DNA of 64,000 nucleotides from Rhodamnia argentea (GCF_020921035.1 NC_063151.1:25364934-25428933), one strand, 5' to 3'. Counted from the first letter of the stretch, positions 21,456-34,197 are shown. Made by a program: numbers and translations. Notes: generated from the letters alone by a model not told the origin.

Positions 21456-24101
21456 TCAGTTCTCGCTTTCGGAATCAGGATATAACGTGCACGAACCGTC
21501 GTCGACGTTGGCGAGTGGATTGTATAGCTCGGAAGTAGTGTCCATGCATCCAGGTACCAGATCTAGATTGCAGCGGTCACCCTGGATTCGATGATCACAA
21601 ATAAGAAATAATTGCGAAGCGACTTCTCATTGGGAGCATGAAGATGTGGAAACGATGGAAGTAATGGGTGTTACTTACCCCTTCGACAGACAAGTTAGCG
21701 ATCATAGTGCATCTCGTGATTAAAATGTTTGTGTCCGGAAAGATGGCCTCTTCGCACGCGCCTTCTTTGCTCAAATCGTCCGCAAGGCCCTGCGATAAGA
21801 ACACGAGGTAATATCGTAAACGACAACTGTTATCGTTCCATGAAGGTGCTCCCAGAAAGTTATCCCTATTCTATTGCTGGAAAGACCGGGGATGTACAAG
21901 ATCGTGACATTGAAAGTGCACAGAGTTCGTGATAATGGAATGTCTACTCCTTTAGGTCCAAGCAGAGCAAAATTGGTCGTCGCATGTACTGTCTAGCTTG
22001 TACATTTTTGATAGATCATTGCAGGAGAATTCCGAGTAAAATTATAGTCCTCCTGTCATGGTTTGATGATCATCCGTACTTATCGATGATAAAGAAAAGA
22101 GCAGACATAGAGCTGACCTCATTGAAGAAGTCAATTGGTTTGTTTCTCCAAGCCTTGGGAACTTGAAACTGCAGTTTGTAAGGGCCGTCCCAGTCGACTC
22201 CGTTTGTGAATGAGAAGATCAAGTTCATCGCTGGCAACGTCGAAGGGGCATGAGTTTGTCTAAAGGAGAATGATAGTGGACAAAACAGAATTTCTCAAAT
22301 AAAACCAACCGTGCTTGGGAACGCAGATCTGGATGGTGTAAATTGGAGAATCAGCTTTGCCACGATCTTTCCTCAGCATCGCCCTTGGCTCGCCACCGCA
22401 CATTATAGGCTGATTGAAACCCCCTGCAGAATGCACAACAAAAAGGCCTGAGGAACAAACTTTATGTAAAGAAATCTAAGAACCGGGCACTCTATCAAAC
22501 GAAAAATTCACAGCTGAACTGAGAATCTCACAAGCAAAACGGATCCATTTGAACATCAAAGCAACTTTCACTGCCGTCTAGAGTTTAATCCGACAGTTTA
22601 GCGGCTACATGAAAAGTTTGATTTTTCCGGATAATGGACAACTTCTTAATTCCCAAGCAAAGTGCATCCCTCTAGTCTATTGTGTAAAAGGCATATTAAT
22701 TAACTGGTGGCCAGTGATTCCATCTTAGATGCAGTTTCATTAGCCTTCACGTTGCAAAATTTTTTCCATCTAGGCATTTATCATTTCAAGCTGAAAATTT
22801 ATGTGTTCTGTGACAAGGATGGTGGAAACAAGAACTTAAAAGAAGTATGCAGGTCTTAGCAGATCTCAGTCAATAGAAGACATGAGAAGTACCATTAAAA
22901 GCAATCCCAAATTCATCACTTGGAGCAAGCTTTGTGGCGACTGGATTGTAGAAAATCTTCAGCTTCTCTCCCTGATCAAATCGGCAATCACAAAATCAGC
23001 GACGCAAAACAGTTTTTACCAAAGCTTCCTGAAATAGAACTTTGGAAGCAACTCATCGCGTACCGATGCAGGAGGAAGACCATTCATCGTTTTCCAGTAT
23101 ACTGGAGACCTCCCAAGTTCGAACATCGCCCATGAGGGAAGTGCATACCTGTAAAAGAAAGGAAGAAACTTCAAACATACTTAATGCAAATACAGAGGTA
23201 GCTCCAAAATTCTAAAGCCTGATTCGGTAGAGACAAGTCCTAGTTTGAAGGAAAACGATATCAACACGGACATTTGAGTGAAGAGTCACCAAATCGCAGT
23301 TTAATCAAATATGGAAACAGTAAACGGTCGCTCTATCGTCATGAGCTGATAGTAAAGCAGGAGACCTTACTCTTTGATTTCTTCGACCGGAGACGTTGAG
23401 ACGGCTGCGGCGGCCCTGACTTTAGTATCTACCTTGACAACTTTACACTTCTCTAAGTTCCTTTTCACCAAAGCACCAAGAAAACCGCTAACTGCGTAAC
23501 GAGTTCCAACCGTTAGGCTTGTGAATTCTCGTAGAATTCCCTTTCTAGCGGTGCATTGGGAGATTAAATGTGAATGGACTCACAGGTATACGACATGAAC
23601 CGTATATTATATCACAATCTCCGGACTTTCGTGTTCCTGTTATGGAAAGCCACTGGCCCTCTAGGTAAGATAAACGTGGAAGTTGGTACCGAGGCACCCT
23701 AAGAAGCTATAGCAGACGGCTTTAAGCAGAACGAAACATGCTTGATGATAGGTCATGAATGAACTTAAGAATAGGCAAACAAAATAAAACCAGAGCAGAT
23801 TCTTCTTCTGGCAACTTCCCTTCTTGGACGAAATTAAATTCTCATTTCTGTACAAAGCTACCACTGCCAATTCAATGTACCAGGCAAAATAGAATATTTG
23901 GCGTCAATTACTTCAGCTCATCATACGATAACTAGGCTTTATCCCACTAAGTGGGACTCTATGAACTTATCGATGGACAGAGTAAGGAGACCCACCAAGA
24001 GCGTTCGAGCTTGATGGAGCTTCTTTCCTGCCAGAGACCACGCTTGCAGCCGAGAATGAATTCGTTGCGGGAGTGAAGATTGACGCAGATGTCACCGCCA
24101 T
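21456..24101 (-). CDS. PIFI: POST-ILLUMINATION CHLOROPHYLL FLUORESCENCE INCREASE protein, chloroplastic
   Basis: Eight exons read on the - strand: 24101-23996, 23491-23371, 23148-23064, 22971-22893, 22423-22310, 22230-22118, 21789-21679 and 21581-21456 (stop TGA). All junctions are GT-AG and join in frame to 284 residues. The first ~75 residues ([20 protein letters not shown]...) are Ser/Ala-rich and basic, as expected of a chloroplast transit peptide. The mature part shows the family blocks [85 protein letters not shown] and [15 protein letters not shown] is a stromal factor needed for NDH-dependent non-photochemical reduction of plastoquinone in Arabidopsis. The biochemical activity is unknown. 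The gene is convergent with PDCT, about 2.1 kb apart. Confidence 0.93.
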
Positions 24102-24131
24102 GTTGTTCACCGTTTCAATCACAGCTCAAGC

Positions 24132-24151
24132 ACAGAGAGAGAGAGAGAGAG
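24132..24151 (-). repeat. GA microsatellite in PIFI 5' leader
   Basis: A short (GA)n run lies about 30-50 bp upstream of the PIFI start codon (CT-rich on the coding strand). CT-rich leaders are common in plant genes and may contribute to core promoter function. Confidence 0.6.
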
Positions 24152-26490
24152 CTGTGAGATTATCAATGGGGTGCAAGAGGAAGAAGAAGACAAAATCTGA
24201 GAAGAAATCGGTAAATGGGAACAATCCCAAGCACCGATTTTTTGCAGAAATATCTGAAAACAGGCGATAACTAGAAAAGCCCAGAATCAGAAGTCGCGCA
24301 AAAAAATCAGGGGACTTCTGTCATAGCAAGTCCCCATCTCATGACCACCCAAATATCCGGCCCGCCTTATCAGTTCACAAATTATCTTTCCCCGCCTTGT
24401 CCCTTTGCTTTTGTTCTCTAAACCACTCTTTGGTCTTTCCCACCACCCAGAAAAAATCTTACGTAAGATCCTCCTCTTCGAGGCTTCATGATTCACCCAC
24501 AAAGATCTAATCTGTTGCTACACTGCTCTTCATCTCATAAGTCAGCTGCATGAAATTTGATAATACCCATCAAGTGAAAAACTTCGTAGCTGTCCCATAC
24601 CGCCTAAGATGTATCATATTAGCCTGCGTTGTGTACAAGTGACTAGATTTAATATGTCTCCGGAGTCCAACTCAATCTTGGCCCCTGCTATGCATGCCGT
24701 GAGAGTTATGCCAGGAAACTTGTTGATCACATCATCAAGAACATTTCGCGTTCGCTCTGGGCAAACAGTCGAAGCGGATCCTAACTTGGTGGTGGTGGGT
24801 TGGCTTGGGAAGCCCACCCACTCCATTTGATGGGTCACCTGGCTCGCCACTGGACTCCAGATGGTTTTAACCCAAGTTGAGCCTTGTTCACGACGCACGG
24901 TCTCCTGACTTCTAGAGTTAAACAGGCCGTCGACTTGGCAATCGGGGGGATTGCGACATGTCTAGAACAATTTGCATAGCGAGGTAAAATTTGCAAGATT
25001 CAAGCCCAATTCTGAGGCGCATTTGTGTCGGGGAAAAATGACAATGATTCAAAGACAAATCTAAAAAATGGTTGCTTAAAATTATTTGCAAAATACGAAT
25101 GAACGAAAAATATTGTTATCATTCACATAAATGTTTATATAAATTGTTGTCGGTAATAAAAATATTTTTTATTGATTAATTATTTCCAGCTATCAGCGAT
25201 TCTTTTTAGGAAAACGTACTAGTGAAGTCATGTCCATTAGACTCAGCATTGGGAAATTCTTGCTTACAATAGCATACATGGATAGTCATTTTCCCAAATT
25301 GCTCAACCTCAAGTTTTGCCCTAACATCTATATGCATTTTTTATTCAAGGGTGGCCTCGAAGAATTGTCGAACAACAAAGTTAAGAAAGTCGAGAACTTT
25401 CAATTCGTTAATTTTTCCCATGTTATCTACAATACTAAGTAAGCTTAACCAGTGCACCCAACAACTCGACATGACATGACACTATCTATATCAAAGTCCT
25501 CTTAGCATAATTGTTAAGCATATTTATCATCAAATAATCAAACAGGAGTACACATAATACAAGAAAAATCAAACCCTTTAAAAATTTTCATTATATAATT
25601 ATTTAAGAATCACAGAAGACCCCTATTCAGAATTGGAATTTGGTTAGCCCTAGGAGGACCCAATTATTTGAGACCTACAAAAGAGGTAGTGCCACGGTCT
25701 CGAGCGACGAACTCGAGACTCTAATTGTACCTATTAAACTATGTAGAACTACCATACTCGCATGAACTAAAAGAATGATTAAAAAACAAAATACAGAAAA
25801 AAAAAAAAAGAGGGTCACTTCCTACTTTTTGGCGGTTAATATAATATGTTACCAAAGTGATTAAAAAGAAGGAAGGAAGAGGACTTCCCCAAGAATTGGG
25901 AATTTCGAAGCCGAAGGAATAATCTCCTTTTAATATGACTTTTGTGTGTACATAATGCCTTTACCAAGTGAGCACGAGAGGAACAAAGCATGATTATCGT
26001 CCATGAAATCGATGCGTGTCTTAATGTTCTTTTTAACGTTGGTGGGAACGAACCCTTTCTTTTGCTTACGTCAAATCAAGCGTGCTTCTCCTTGTTCATA
26101 TAAAAAAATCCAAATGGCTTTGAGCTGTGGTCTGCTGGTTTTGTTCATGAGCAGAGGTGTTATAGGGTGTGTTGCTGCCTTTTTTTCCTTCTCTTTTTTA
26201 CCTCATTACAATATTAATTGTCTGTAAAGTGATACTTCAATTTGTGCAAAGAACGGTCATTGAGTTTTTTGAGGGATTGAAATAATATTTTCTGTACTTT
26301 TGTGGTGAAATTAATCCGACATATATGTCCTGGCTGGCGTATTGTGGATCACTCCTGGCCTTATCGTGGCCATTTAGGTTGGGAATTCCATGAAACAAAA
26401 AAAGTTGAGAACTCCATCGTTCAGGAAAAGATAGAAAGCTTTGTGTGTGCATAAGCACTAGCTACACGAGATGATTTGATTGGTCAAGTT
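24152..26490. other. Gene-poor intergenic region
   Basis: No recognisable gene. The longest - strand frame (24614-24898) matches no family I know and lacks splice context. The rest is AT-rich with short low-complexity A and T tracts. Confidence 0.5.
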
Positions 26491-26499
26491 AAGAATAAT

Positions 26500-26697
26500 T
26501 ATGCCGAAGAGAGATTAATATTTTTTGATATATAGAAAAAGGTTATATGGAGAGCCTATTTATAGGCTTTATTAGAGGATCATCTAAGGAAATCAAATCA
26601 CATATGCACAATCAAAATAGTTATAGAAATTCATATTAAATATCCTAAAAATCTCTAGAAAATATCTAAAATATCTCTAACATCTTCCCTCAAACTC
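26500..26697 (-). mobile_element. Copia-type LTR fragment
   Basis: Read on the - strand, GAGTTTGAGGGAAGA (polypurine-tract-like, 26697-26683) is followed at 26682 by TGTTAGAGATATTTTAGA, the usual TG start of a plant copia LTR. A TATA-bearing segment (GCCTATAAATAGGCTCTC, near 26570) follows. The exact far end and the partner LTR are not visible, so it could be a solo LTR or a truncated 3' LTR. Confidence 0.55.
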
Positions 26698-26699
26698 AT

Positions 26700-28500
26700 G
26701 GTGACTAAATCACCCAATGTCGAACAGTGCTCCAACATGCTGCGTGGATCCGTAGCGATGAGGTGTGTGAGCTGGCTTCTACCGGATCCGGTTCGCAACA
26801 AGTCCGGTGGTGGTGTCGGCTTTTCGAAACGAGAAGTGAAAAGTCAAGAATCAGATGCATTTGAGCCAAATAGCATGCTTCCTTTTCTGTCGGGACAGTA
26901 ACTTAACAAACACGGCCAATATGGCTGACGAGAAAACATCAAGTGGAATAAGCATTGAGTATAGATCTTTCATTACCAGTTGGTTATGAAATATTTATTC
27001 GGAACATATAACAGAGTTTTCATGCATAATAACACAATCACTTCCTTAGACTCTATCTGTTTCGTCGAAAATGACTGAGACTAATCATTTCAAGTCATTT
27101 TAGTGATCATTCTATTTAAAATATTTATCAAATCATTTATCTTTTGCAAAAGAAACGGAGCTTTAAAGTAAGATAGATATAGGTGGTTAATGAAATTCCA
27201 CGTATATCAGCACATAGGACGATCCCCCCCATTGTCACAGCAACAAGCATTCATCTTCTAGATTAATGAAATGCAGACACAAGGCTCCTTCTGTTTCGCA
27301 TAATATGAATTATTTAAAAATATTTTTTAAAAAGAAATCGTTTATATTGCTTACAAAAATGAACAAACAAAACAAAAAATCTCATTGTCCACGAAAGTAT
27401 TTTCACATAAATCGTTGTCGGTGATAAAAAAAAATTATGTTGACTAATTATTTTAAGCGAGACAAGCGATCATTTTTAAAAAAATATTTTTGATATATAT
27501 ATATATATATATATATATATTGCCAATCATAAGAAGCCTTAATTCGCGGACGTCTGGGGCTGAGTTTTGAAGACAATCATGAGATACTATAGTCACATTA
27601 TGCTTTGCTTACGTCACAAGAATACATTGCTTTGAACTTCGAAGAGTGTCGAGGTCTGAGAAGACCAAATTAACATGCCTGCCTATCTAGATTTCTCAGC
27701 ATTTTTTTAAAACTTAGCCCCATCATCTAGATATGGTCTTTCTCTGACCACAAACTGTCCAGATAAAAGTAGGACTTGAAAAATCGCTGCAAGTGAAGAA
27801 TAGGCATAAGTAAAATGGATTAACCCTCAACCAAACTAATTCTCATGAGGAAAATGGCAATTAAGAGGCACAAAGCAATGTAGCAATTGTGCAGTTTAAC
27901 TTCATAAGATTAAAGGTCCTCCTATAGCATTCCAAAGGGCAAATTAAAGTTGCAATAAACCCTTTTTTGTGCGCGAACCATTTATGCGTTTTATCATCCT
28001 TATTCATCAGCAAAGGTGTAGGAGTTCAGTAACCTTCAGCAATCACAACTTCTGATCAAGGCATGATTCACTTACAAGTCCATGACCACAAGCAAAAAGG
28101 AGCTCCTATAACGGGTTCCTATGCCAGGTTAAAGGTGGAAATGGCAATCCGACGACGTGTGGGGCTCCTTATTTAGACGGCCCAGATTAATTTCACTGGT
28201 ATAGAATAGCAAGTCGATTACAGTACAAAAGTTACGAGAAATTTATGTAAGAATCCTAAAACGGTTTTTGCAATGCAACTACAATCTTGAGTAAAAATCA
28301 AGGAACGGCCACCAGACCCTCATGAATGCTCCAATTATATAAAAGATTACAATAGCAGCAAAATTAACACCTATACTTCTGTGCGACAATTACATGTATA
28401 TTATCAATTAAAAGTAGTGACCCAGACTCCTACACCACCCTAATTATCACCATGAAAAGTTCCATGATGCGTGGGTTCTGAATTTCCCTATTCTAACTTA
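26700..28500. other. Gene-free AT-rich interval
   Basis: No recognisable gene. The first 200 bp may be internal sequence of the copia element whose LTR lies at 26500-26697, but no protease, integrase or reverse transcriptase motif can be read. The remainder holds AT-rich sequence and the (AT)n microsatellite. Confidence 0.4.
27493..27521. repeat. (AT)n microsatellite
   Basis: About 14 AT repeats in AT-rich intergenic DNA. Confidence 0.9.
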
Positions 28501-28761
28501 TCTTTGGACAAAGATCATCATCCACACTTTGGACACCTGTCAGAACAAGTATGCCACCGTCACCCACCATCTGTCACCGGCCCTGACTGGGGCTGAGCTC
28601 CCTCCTGCGCCGGGCGCTCGCTCCGCACCACCCATCACCACAACCGATGCAGAATTCAGCCCCTCCATGAAAAGCTGTGGAAAAAGAATTACTTTCTTGG
28701 AAAGAAGAAACGAAAAGGGATAGAAAGTGCAAGAAAAGGCAAAAACTCACACGTATTATCT

Positions 28762-29253
28762 ATGGCAGCAGCAGCAAGCATGCACGAGGAAAAGAATGGT
28801 CGCGGGTATATTATACAGGTGAGGAATGAAAGTGGTCTGCCATTTTTTTCCTTTTCTGTCATGTTCGGCCATTTTTACTGACATTTTTCACCGGCTGCAG
28901 GCGGTTGTCGGGTGGGAGATAGGGGTGGAAAGAGAGCGCGCCGCGCTCAGCTGGGTCGCCGGGGACAGCACGCGAGGGGATGGGGGTTGCGGAAGCAGCA
29001 GGTGACCGGTCTCCCTCGGCAATTCATTTCAGTGCAAAAAAGTGATTTTTAAATTCACTTTTGTTTGTGCGGTTGGTCCGGGAGATTCCCCGCATTCACC
29101 TCGATAACTTCCATGCGGCCACGCCCCGCTCAAAGTGCCATGCCCCAGCCGCCTGTGGCGGCGCGTCCGCTTCACTCTCTGGATGCTGCCGCCGCGAAAG
29201 ACGGTGTTGCAGATGGAGCACTCCTGGTAAAACAAATCTGCTCGGAAGTGTAA
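28762..29253 (+). other. GC-rich small-ORF zone, possible orphan gene or non-coding RNA
   Basis: This stretch is clearly more GC-rich than its surroundings. On the + strand, an ATG at 28762 opens MAAAASMHEEKNGRGYIIQ up to a consensus donor (CAG|gtgagg, near 28818). An acceptor (ctgcag, near 28900) continues in the same frame as AVVGWEIGVERE... to TGA, about 53 codons in all. Other short frames occur at 29061-29270 on both strands. I recognise no family. GC content, a start codon and phase-matched splice sites are the only support, so chance is a real alternative. Confidence 0.2.
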
Positions 29254-29544
29254 TTTTCCTTCTGTGTTGATGTATAAGTTAGTGGGATATACTTATAATT
29301 GAGAAATTATTTGTAGCTACTTTCCTCATTTAAAAAAAAAAAGACAAGAAAAAAAAACGTCGACATTTTTCTAGTAAAGCGTTCCTACCGATATTAACTT
29401 CTACATACGAGAATTTCCCTTATTATCTAAGTCAGTAAATATTGTTGACTCTAGTTCTCATATCATGTACTCTCAACATTTGAAGTGTATGCAGGCTCTT
29501 GGGTGAACATATTTTTTGCCATAACTAAATCTATAAATGATTAT

Positions 29545-30168
29545 TAGGGGTGAGCATGGTTCCAGGGTAGAATCAAGAACACGGAACCGGAACCCGTAGG
29601 ATCCGATCCGGTTCCAGGTTCCAAGGTATACAAGGTAGATTTCGGGTTTCAAAAATTGAGGTACCTGTTCCAACGGGTAGGTTCCAGGTTCCACTACCTA
29701 GAACCTAGAACCTAGATTCTGAAATAAATTTTTATATTTTTCTTGGTATATATTTTTGCACAATCATATAATGTTCTATGGCATCCGATGATAAGTGTAT
29801 AATTTGGAGCCAAACAATTTTTTAGGTTTCGGGTTCCAAAAAATGATAAACGTGTTCCGATGGATTGGTTTCATGTTCTCAATGTAACCTGTACAGAGCC
29901 TAAAATCACTCACCTCTACTTTCTCTTAGATGTTGTAGGGTTCACTCTCATTTTGCTTAACTAAAAATGAAAAAATAAAAGAAAATAAAAGAAATTGATA
30001 GGTTCTCGGGTACCTTGGAACCAACCCTAGAACTTGTGACATGGTAGGTTCCAAGTTCCAAGGTGTGACGGGTAGGTTCCGGGTTCCAAAAAATGAGGAA
30101 CCTGTTCCGACGGGTAGATTCCGGGTTCCAAGTGAAACCCGTAAGGAACTTAGAATCGCTCACCCCTA
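29545..30168. mobile_element. Non-autonomous hAT-like element (624 bp)
   Basis: Terminal inverted repeats taggggtgagc / gctcaccccta are bounded by an 8-bp target-site duplication with one mismatch (atgattat at 29537-29544, atgattac at 30169-30176). The subterminal regions carry many direct and inverted copies of a ggttcc(a/g)ggttcc motif, as expected of hAT transposase binding regions. No coding capacity. It is the same family as the elements at 39297 and 41982. Confidence 0.8.
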
Positions 30169-30176
30169 ATGATTAC

Positions 30177-31180
30177 GGGTGCAACAAATGAGGTTGGACC
30201 TGGCCTAAGCTCACCGTGCTGGTCAATTTAGCATGTCGGGTGGGGCGTCCCATTGGGGAGCGGACAATACTACGAGTTGGAACGGCTGCTCATCGGACTA
30301 GTTACGTTTTATGCTTGAACCGACTCTTTAATTTTTTTTTTTTTTATGGAGTAGTCAATGGTCACCGATATTGTTAATGATTATCGACCAGCTAATAGTC
30401 ACCAAATAATCACCGTGAGCAGTCATTACTTGCCAACTTTTTGACCCTTTGGGGAAATAATTTTTTTTTTAAGCGAGGCCTAGCATGGGACCATGTCGTG
30501 ACAGTACCAGGTCGACATTACATGATGAGTAGGATCATACTTATTTGCATCTACATTTTGCATGGATGCAACAATCACAACAAATTATGTTTCGGCTCAT
30601 TTCACAAGTTTTCGGCCTGTATATAGTTTTGTTGGTCAGATCGTGTGTACTTAATTTACATTTGAATGAATAATCGTTAAATATGAAAAGTAATACCTTT
30701 CGCATGCAACGCTTGTGGTTAGCTACTAATAATACCATTAAAGAACGAATCTTTAATGAAAAAAATGCTACGCTGTAGTTGTTCTTGCGTTGCATTCATA
30801 ATCTTTCTTGCCGTATCATAGATGTTTAAACTTTTTCAGTTCGAGTCTTTCTCGGTTTTCCTGTAACTTTTAAGGCTTCGGAAAAAGAAGAAGGAGAAGA
30901 AGAAAAAACAAGAGGTTCGAGAAATTTGGATAATTATCAAATTCTTTCCCTCCCTTTTGGGGTGCCGACCGGAACGGACGGAGGTTCAGAAATCAATTCC
31001 ATCAGAGAATCCAAGCGGAGAGTTGCGCGTCTGTCCAGCAATTCTAATTTTAAACTTGTTTGTCATTATCAGGCATGGCATGGCATGATGTACTTGCATC
31101 CTTTTACATATATACTTATTTTATGTCCTTGTCTTACTCTCTTTAATCTTAATTAGCTGCGAAAAATGCAAAAAGTCCCG
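30177..31180. other. Intergenic region upstream of AHP6
   Basis: No recognisable gene. It contains T-rich tracts (30330, 30460) and a GAA-rich stretch (30880-30910). The last few hundred bases must hold the AHP6 promoter. Confidence 0.4.
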
Positions 31181-31185
31181 CAGCC

Positions 31186-31193
31186 TTTAAATA
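31186..31193 (+). promoter_or_regulatory. TATA-like box of AHP6
   Basis: TTTAAATA lies about 160 bp upstream of the AHP6 ATG. It would place transcription start near 31220 and give a ~130-nt 5' UTR. Confidence 0.45.
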
Positions 31194-31351
31194 GCTGCCC
31201 GCTCGCCATCGAAGATACCAAAACAAGCACACACCAATCTGATCTGTGCGACCAGAAGCGAAGCGAAGTAGAAAGCAAAAGGGTTTCTTGTTTGGATCGT
31301 GGGAGAGGAGAGGAGGGAAAGAGACGAGCCAAAACGGGGCTTCCACTGTGG

Positions 31352-32393
31352 ATGCTGGGGTGGGGTGTGGAGTTCTTGCGGGCCGAAATGAATCGCTTGC
31401 TCGCCTTGCTCTTCCACCAGGTCTTTTGCTACTGTTCCCTTACGGTGTTCTCTTCTTCAACCTCTCCAGAATGCGTGGCTTTTACTCTTTGCATGGTGAC
31501 TTCGTCCGTGACTTATTTTGATTGATGTGTGGCTTGTGTTGGCAGGGAGTGCTGGATGAGCAGTTCTTGCAGCTGCAGCAGCTCCAGGACGAGAGCTCCC
31601 CTAACTTCGTGTCGGAGGTCATCACCATCTACTTCCACGAGTCCGAGAAGCTCCTCCGCAACCTCCGATTGCTCCTGTAATCAACTCCTCCTTCGAGGGT
31701 CTTTGTCATTTCTTTCGTTTATGTCCCTCATCTGTTGATCCAGAAATATACTTTCACTCCATCTCAACATTTTGACGAATAGCTGGCCGTGCGTATTCTG
31801 GGTCATCATGTTTCTCTTCCTTGAGTTTGCTGGTTTGTTTGTTTGTTGGGTCATAATGGGATGTATTGGAGACAGGATGGAGAGGGAGCTGTCGGACTAC
31901 AAGAAGATGGAGATACACTTGAATCAGATGATGGGAAGCAGCTCCAGCATCGGCGCCAAGCGCGTCCGCAACGTCTGCGTCGCCTTTCGCGCCGCTTCCG
32001 AGCAGAACAACCATGCCGGGTACTTTTATCGTTTCCCCTCTGCTTTCACTGCTGCACTTATTCCCCAGAGAAGCGAAACGATGCCGTGTTCCCAACCTTT
32101 TTGCCTTTAAAGAAAAAATGACCTTTTGCTTTCTTTTAGGTGTTTGAGAGCCTTGGAGTTGCTAGAACATGAATACTGCTACCTCAAGAACAAACTCCAC
32201 GAACTTTTCCAGGTATGCACAAATTCTTCCCTACACATCCTTTTGTGTAACTACCACAAACATATGAAATTTAAGTGTTGGGTTGGCTAACAACTAATGT
32301 CGCTTACTGCATGCTTTTTCGTTCTAAATAATGCAGATGGAGCAGCAAAGAGCTTTGGCATCAGTGGTTAGATATCCTGCACGCCACAACTGA
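31352..32393 (+). CDS. AHP6: Pseudo histidine-containing phosphotransfer protein (AHP6-type)
   Basis: Exons 31352-31420, 31546-31676, 31876-32019, 32140-32212 and 32337-32393 join in frame to 157 residues (Arabidopsis AHP6 has 154). The protein starts MLGWGVEF, then NRLLALLFHQGVLDEQF, QLQDESSPNFVSEV and the HPt four-helix bundle. In the helix that normally carries the phospho-accepting His (HQxKGSSxS), this protein reads IHLNQMMGSSSSIGAKR: residue 83 is Asn, exactly as in AHP6. It therefore cannot accept phosphate and is expected to dampen cytokinin phosphorelay by competing with true HPts, as AHP6 does in protoxylem and shoot meristem. An AATAAA signal follows 52 nt after the stop. A partial tandem copy lies 1.8 kb downstream. 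Confidence 0.95.
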
Positions 32394-32759
32394 AACAGAT
32401 GAGCCATGCATGGTCGTTCCTCCTCCAGCTTTTTGCGCAGGAGCAATAAAACTCGATTATTCGCCCTAGACGCGTCATCGAAGCGAAGCTCCGTAGAGAA
32501 AGGAGGGAGGGAGGGAGGGAGATAAGGGGGTGACATGTAACTCTATTCGAATGCAAAGATTTATGTACGAGTTGAAATGTGGCTTTGCTAAAATTACGCG
32601 CTTCACTGATCATTAGCTTTGGAAGATCGAACTGCATGTGGCCGTCATAACTCGTGAGATATTCTTATGCAACTCGTTGAGTGATTGAATGAAAAAGGTG
32701 CAAAGTTGACAAGGGTAGAGATTTTTAAGAAAAATCCACTTAACATGAGCCTTTAAGAG

Positions 32760-32940
32760 CGCGTATGACAACACATCTGCTCTAGAAATTAACTTTTAAT
32801 CAAAAGTTAATTTTTCTATTTCTGTAGAGAAATATTTTTTCTGTTTACTTCTTCAAGCGGCTCTAAAACTACTTCTGGATAATTAAAAAAATATGCTCCA
32901 AAAGTATAAAAACGAAGTTGTAGTTTACTATATTTTGGTG
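32760..32940. mobile_element. Probable short TE remnant downstream of AHP6
   Basis: AT-rich sequence with the modules tagaaattaacttttaatc, aaagttaatttttc and tttctatttctg, which recur in inverted and direct form at 33600-34090. It lies in the part of the first AHP6 block (32570-33400) that has no counterpart in the second block. That fits an insertion after the duplication, or a deletion from copy 2. Confidence 0.35.
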
Positions 32941-33395
32941 CTCCGGACCATGAGATTCCCAACTCTTTACTCTGCATAATTCTGTGCACATGAGATGACC
33001 ATCAAGAAGCTCTTGTTTCTATATCTAATCTCATTGACTAGCTTCAACATCCGTTGCAATGTACTTAAGAACATCTCGAATTAGATGGTCTCGGGACTTA
33101 AAAGTATAGCAGTAAGCTTAATGGTAGTTAACGTCGAGCATTCGTTTTGTTATGATGTAGAATTCTGTTCGTCGGACAGAAAATCATGTTTAAAAGGAAT
33201 CTCACTTCCTCTAACGATCTTGCAAGTTTTGTATAAAATGTGATTAAATTATATGGAGGAACCAAAAGGAAAAAAAAAAGGTATTTTAGAATACCTCAAT
33301 CTTCTTCTCTCATCCCCTCCTTCACCATGCCTTGAACCCACGACCTTGAGCTAGTTCGAGACCAACCAGAAGGCCAATAGGAAGGCAGGTGTTCT

Positions 33396-33540
33396 CTTCA
33401 TGGTGGAAAATCTATAAAAAGCGGCGATTGAATTTACGGACCCGCCCTCTAATGGAAATGGTTTAGCAAGAGGAAAGTAGACCTGGTTTTCATATACTAT
33501 GATGGGCCTGAAGCATGGGCTCGTATGTATTGCCCTAAAA
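33396..33540 (+). repeat. Outer part of the AHP6 tandem duplication (copy 1)
   Basis: The sequence from ctctaatggaaatggtttag through agacctggttttc to gcatgggctcgtatg is matched at 34910-35036 with scattered substitutions. It shows that the duplicated unit reached well past the AHP6 3' UTR. Confidence 0.75.
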
Positions 33541-33589
33541 TCTACGAGCGAGAATGATAATCATTATGTTTTTTAATTTTTGTTTCAAA

Positions 33590-34095
33590 TCTTTTTCTGG
33601 AACAGGTTTGGAACAAAAATCCATTTGATAACGCAACTTATTTTTCTATTTCTGAAATAAATATTTATTTTAGAAATAGGTATGGAACAGAAATGAGAAT
33701 TCTTCTCATCGCTTACTCCCTCTCTCATGCGTCCCGGTTGCTAGTGCACCATTCACCGGCCGTCGGTTTGCCATCCTCCGTCCACCGGTTCATCCGTCGC
33801 CTCCCGGTCACCGTCTCTCTCGCCTCCCGGTCGCCGATGGCCTATTCGCCTTCCACCAGGCCATCGGTCGCTAGTTCATCGGTTCGTAATCCCCCCATCC
33901 GCCGACCCTCGGTCGTCGGTCCATTATCCGCCGGTTTGCCGTCCGCTAATTGCCGACGACCCTAGAAATTTTATGCTGTTATCAAATGAAATTTTATTTC
34001 AAAAATAAAAATTTTGTGTTATTATCAAACGCTTTTATTTGCTCAGAAATTCGTCTATAAACTAGAAATAGAAAAATCTATTTCTGACCAGAAAC
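33590..34095. mobile_element. Non-autonomous element between the AHP6 copies
   Basis: AT-rich flanks with inverted similarity (ccatttgataacgcaactta and tttctatttctgaaataaa on the left; tgttatcaaatgaaatttta and tagaaatagaaaaatctatt on the right) enclose a CCGTC/CCGGT-rich core (33720-33960). The core gives a spurious 90-codon frame of low complexity. Exact ends and target duplication are not certain. Confidence 0.45.
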
Positions 34096-34197
34096 TTTCT
34101 GAAAACACAATAGTTATAATTTGCGCCCTAAGTAAATGATTTCGAATTCATTTTGCTGGATTGTTAGTTGGGTCGTGATGGGATGTGTTGGAGACAG

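Noticed and set aside
24614..24898. - strand 94-codon frame as a gene
   Set aside because: No recognised family, no splice or promoter support; consistent with chance in an intergenic region.
33693..33965. 90-codon frame between the AHP6 copies
   Set aside because: Low-complexity CCGTC/CCGGT repeats in the core of a non-autonomous element; no family similarity.
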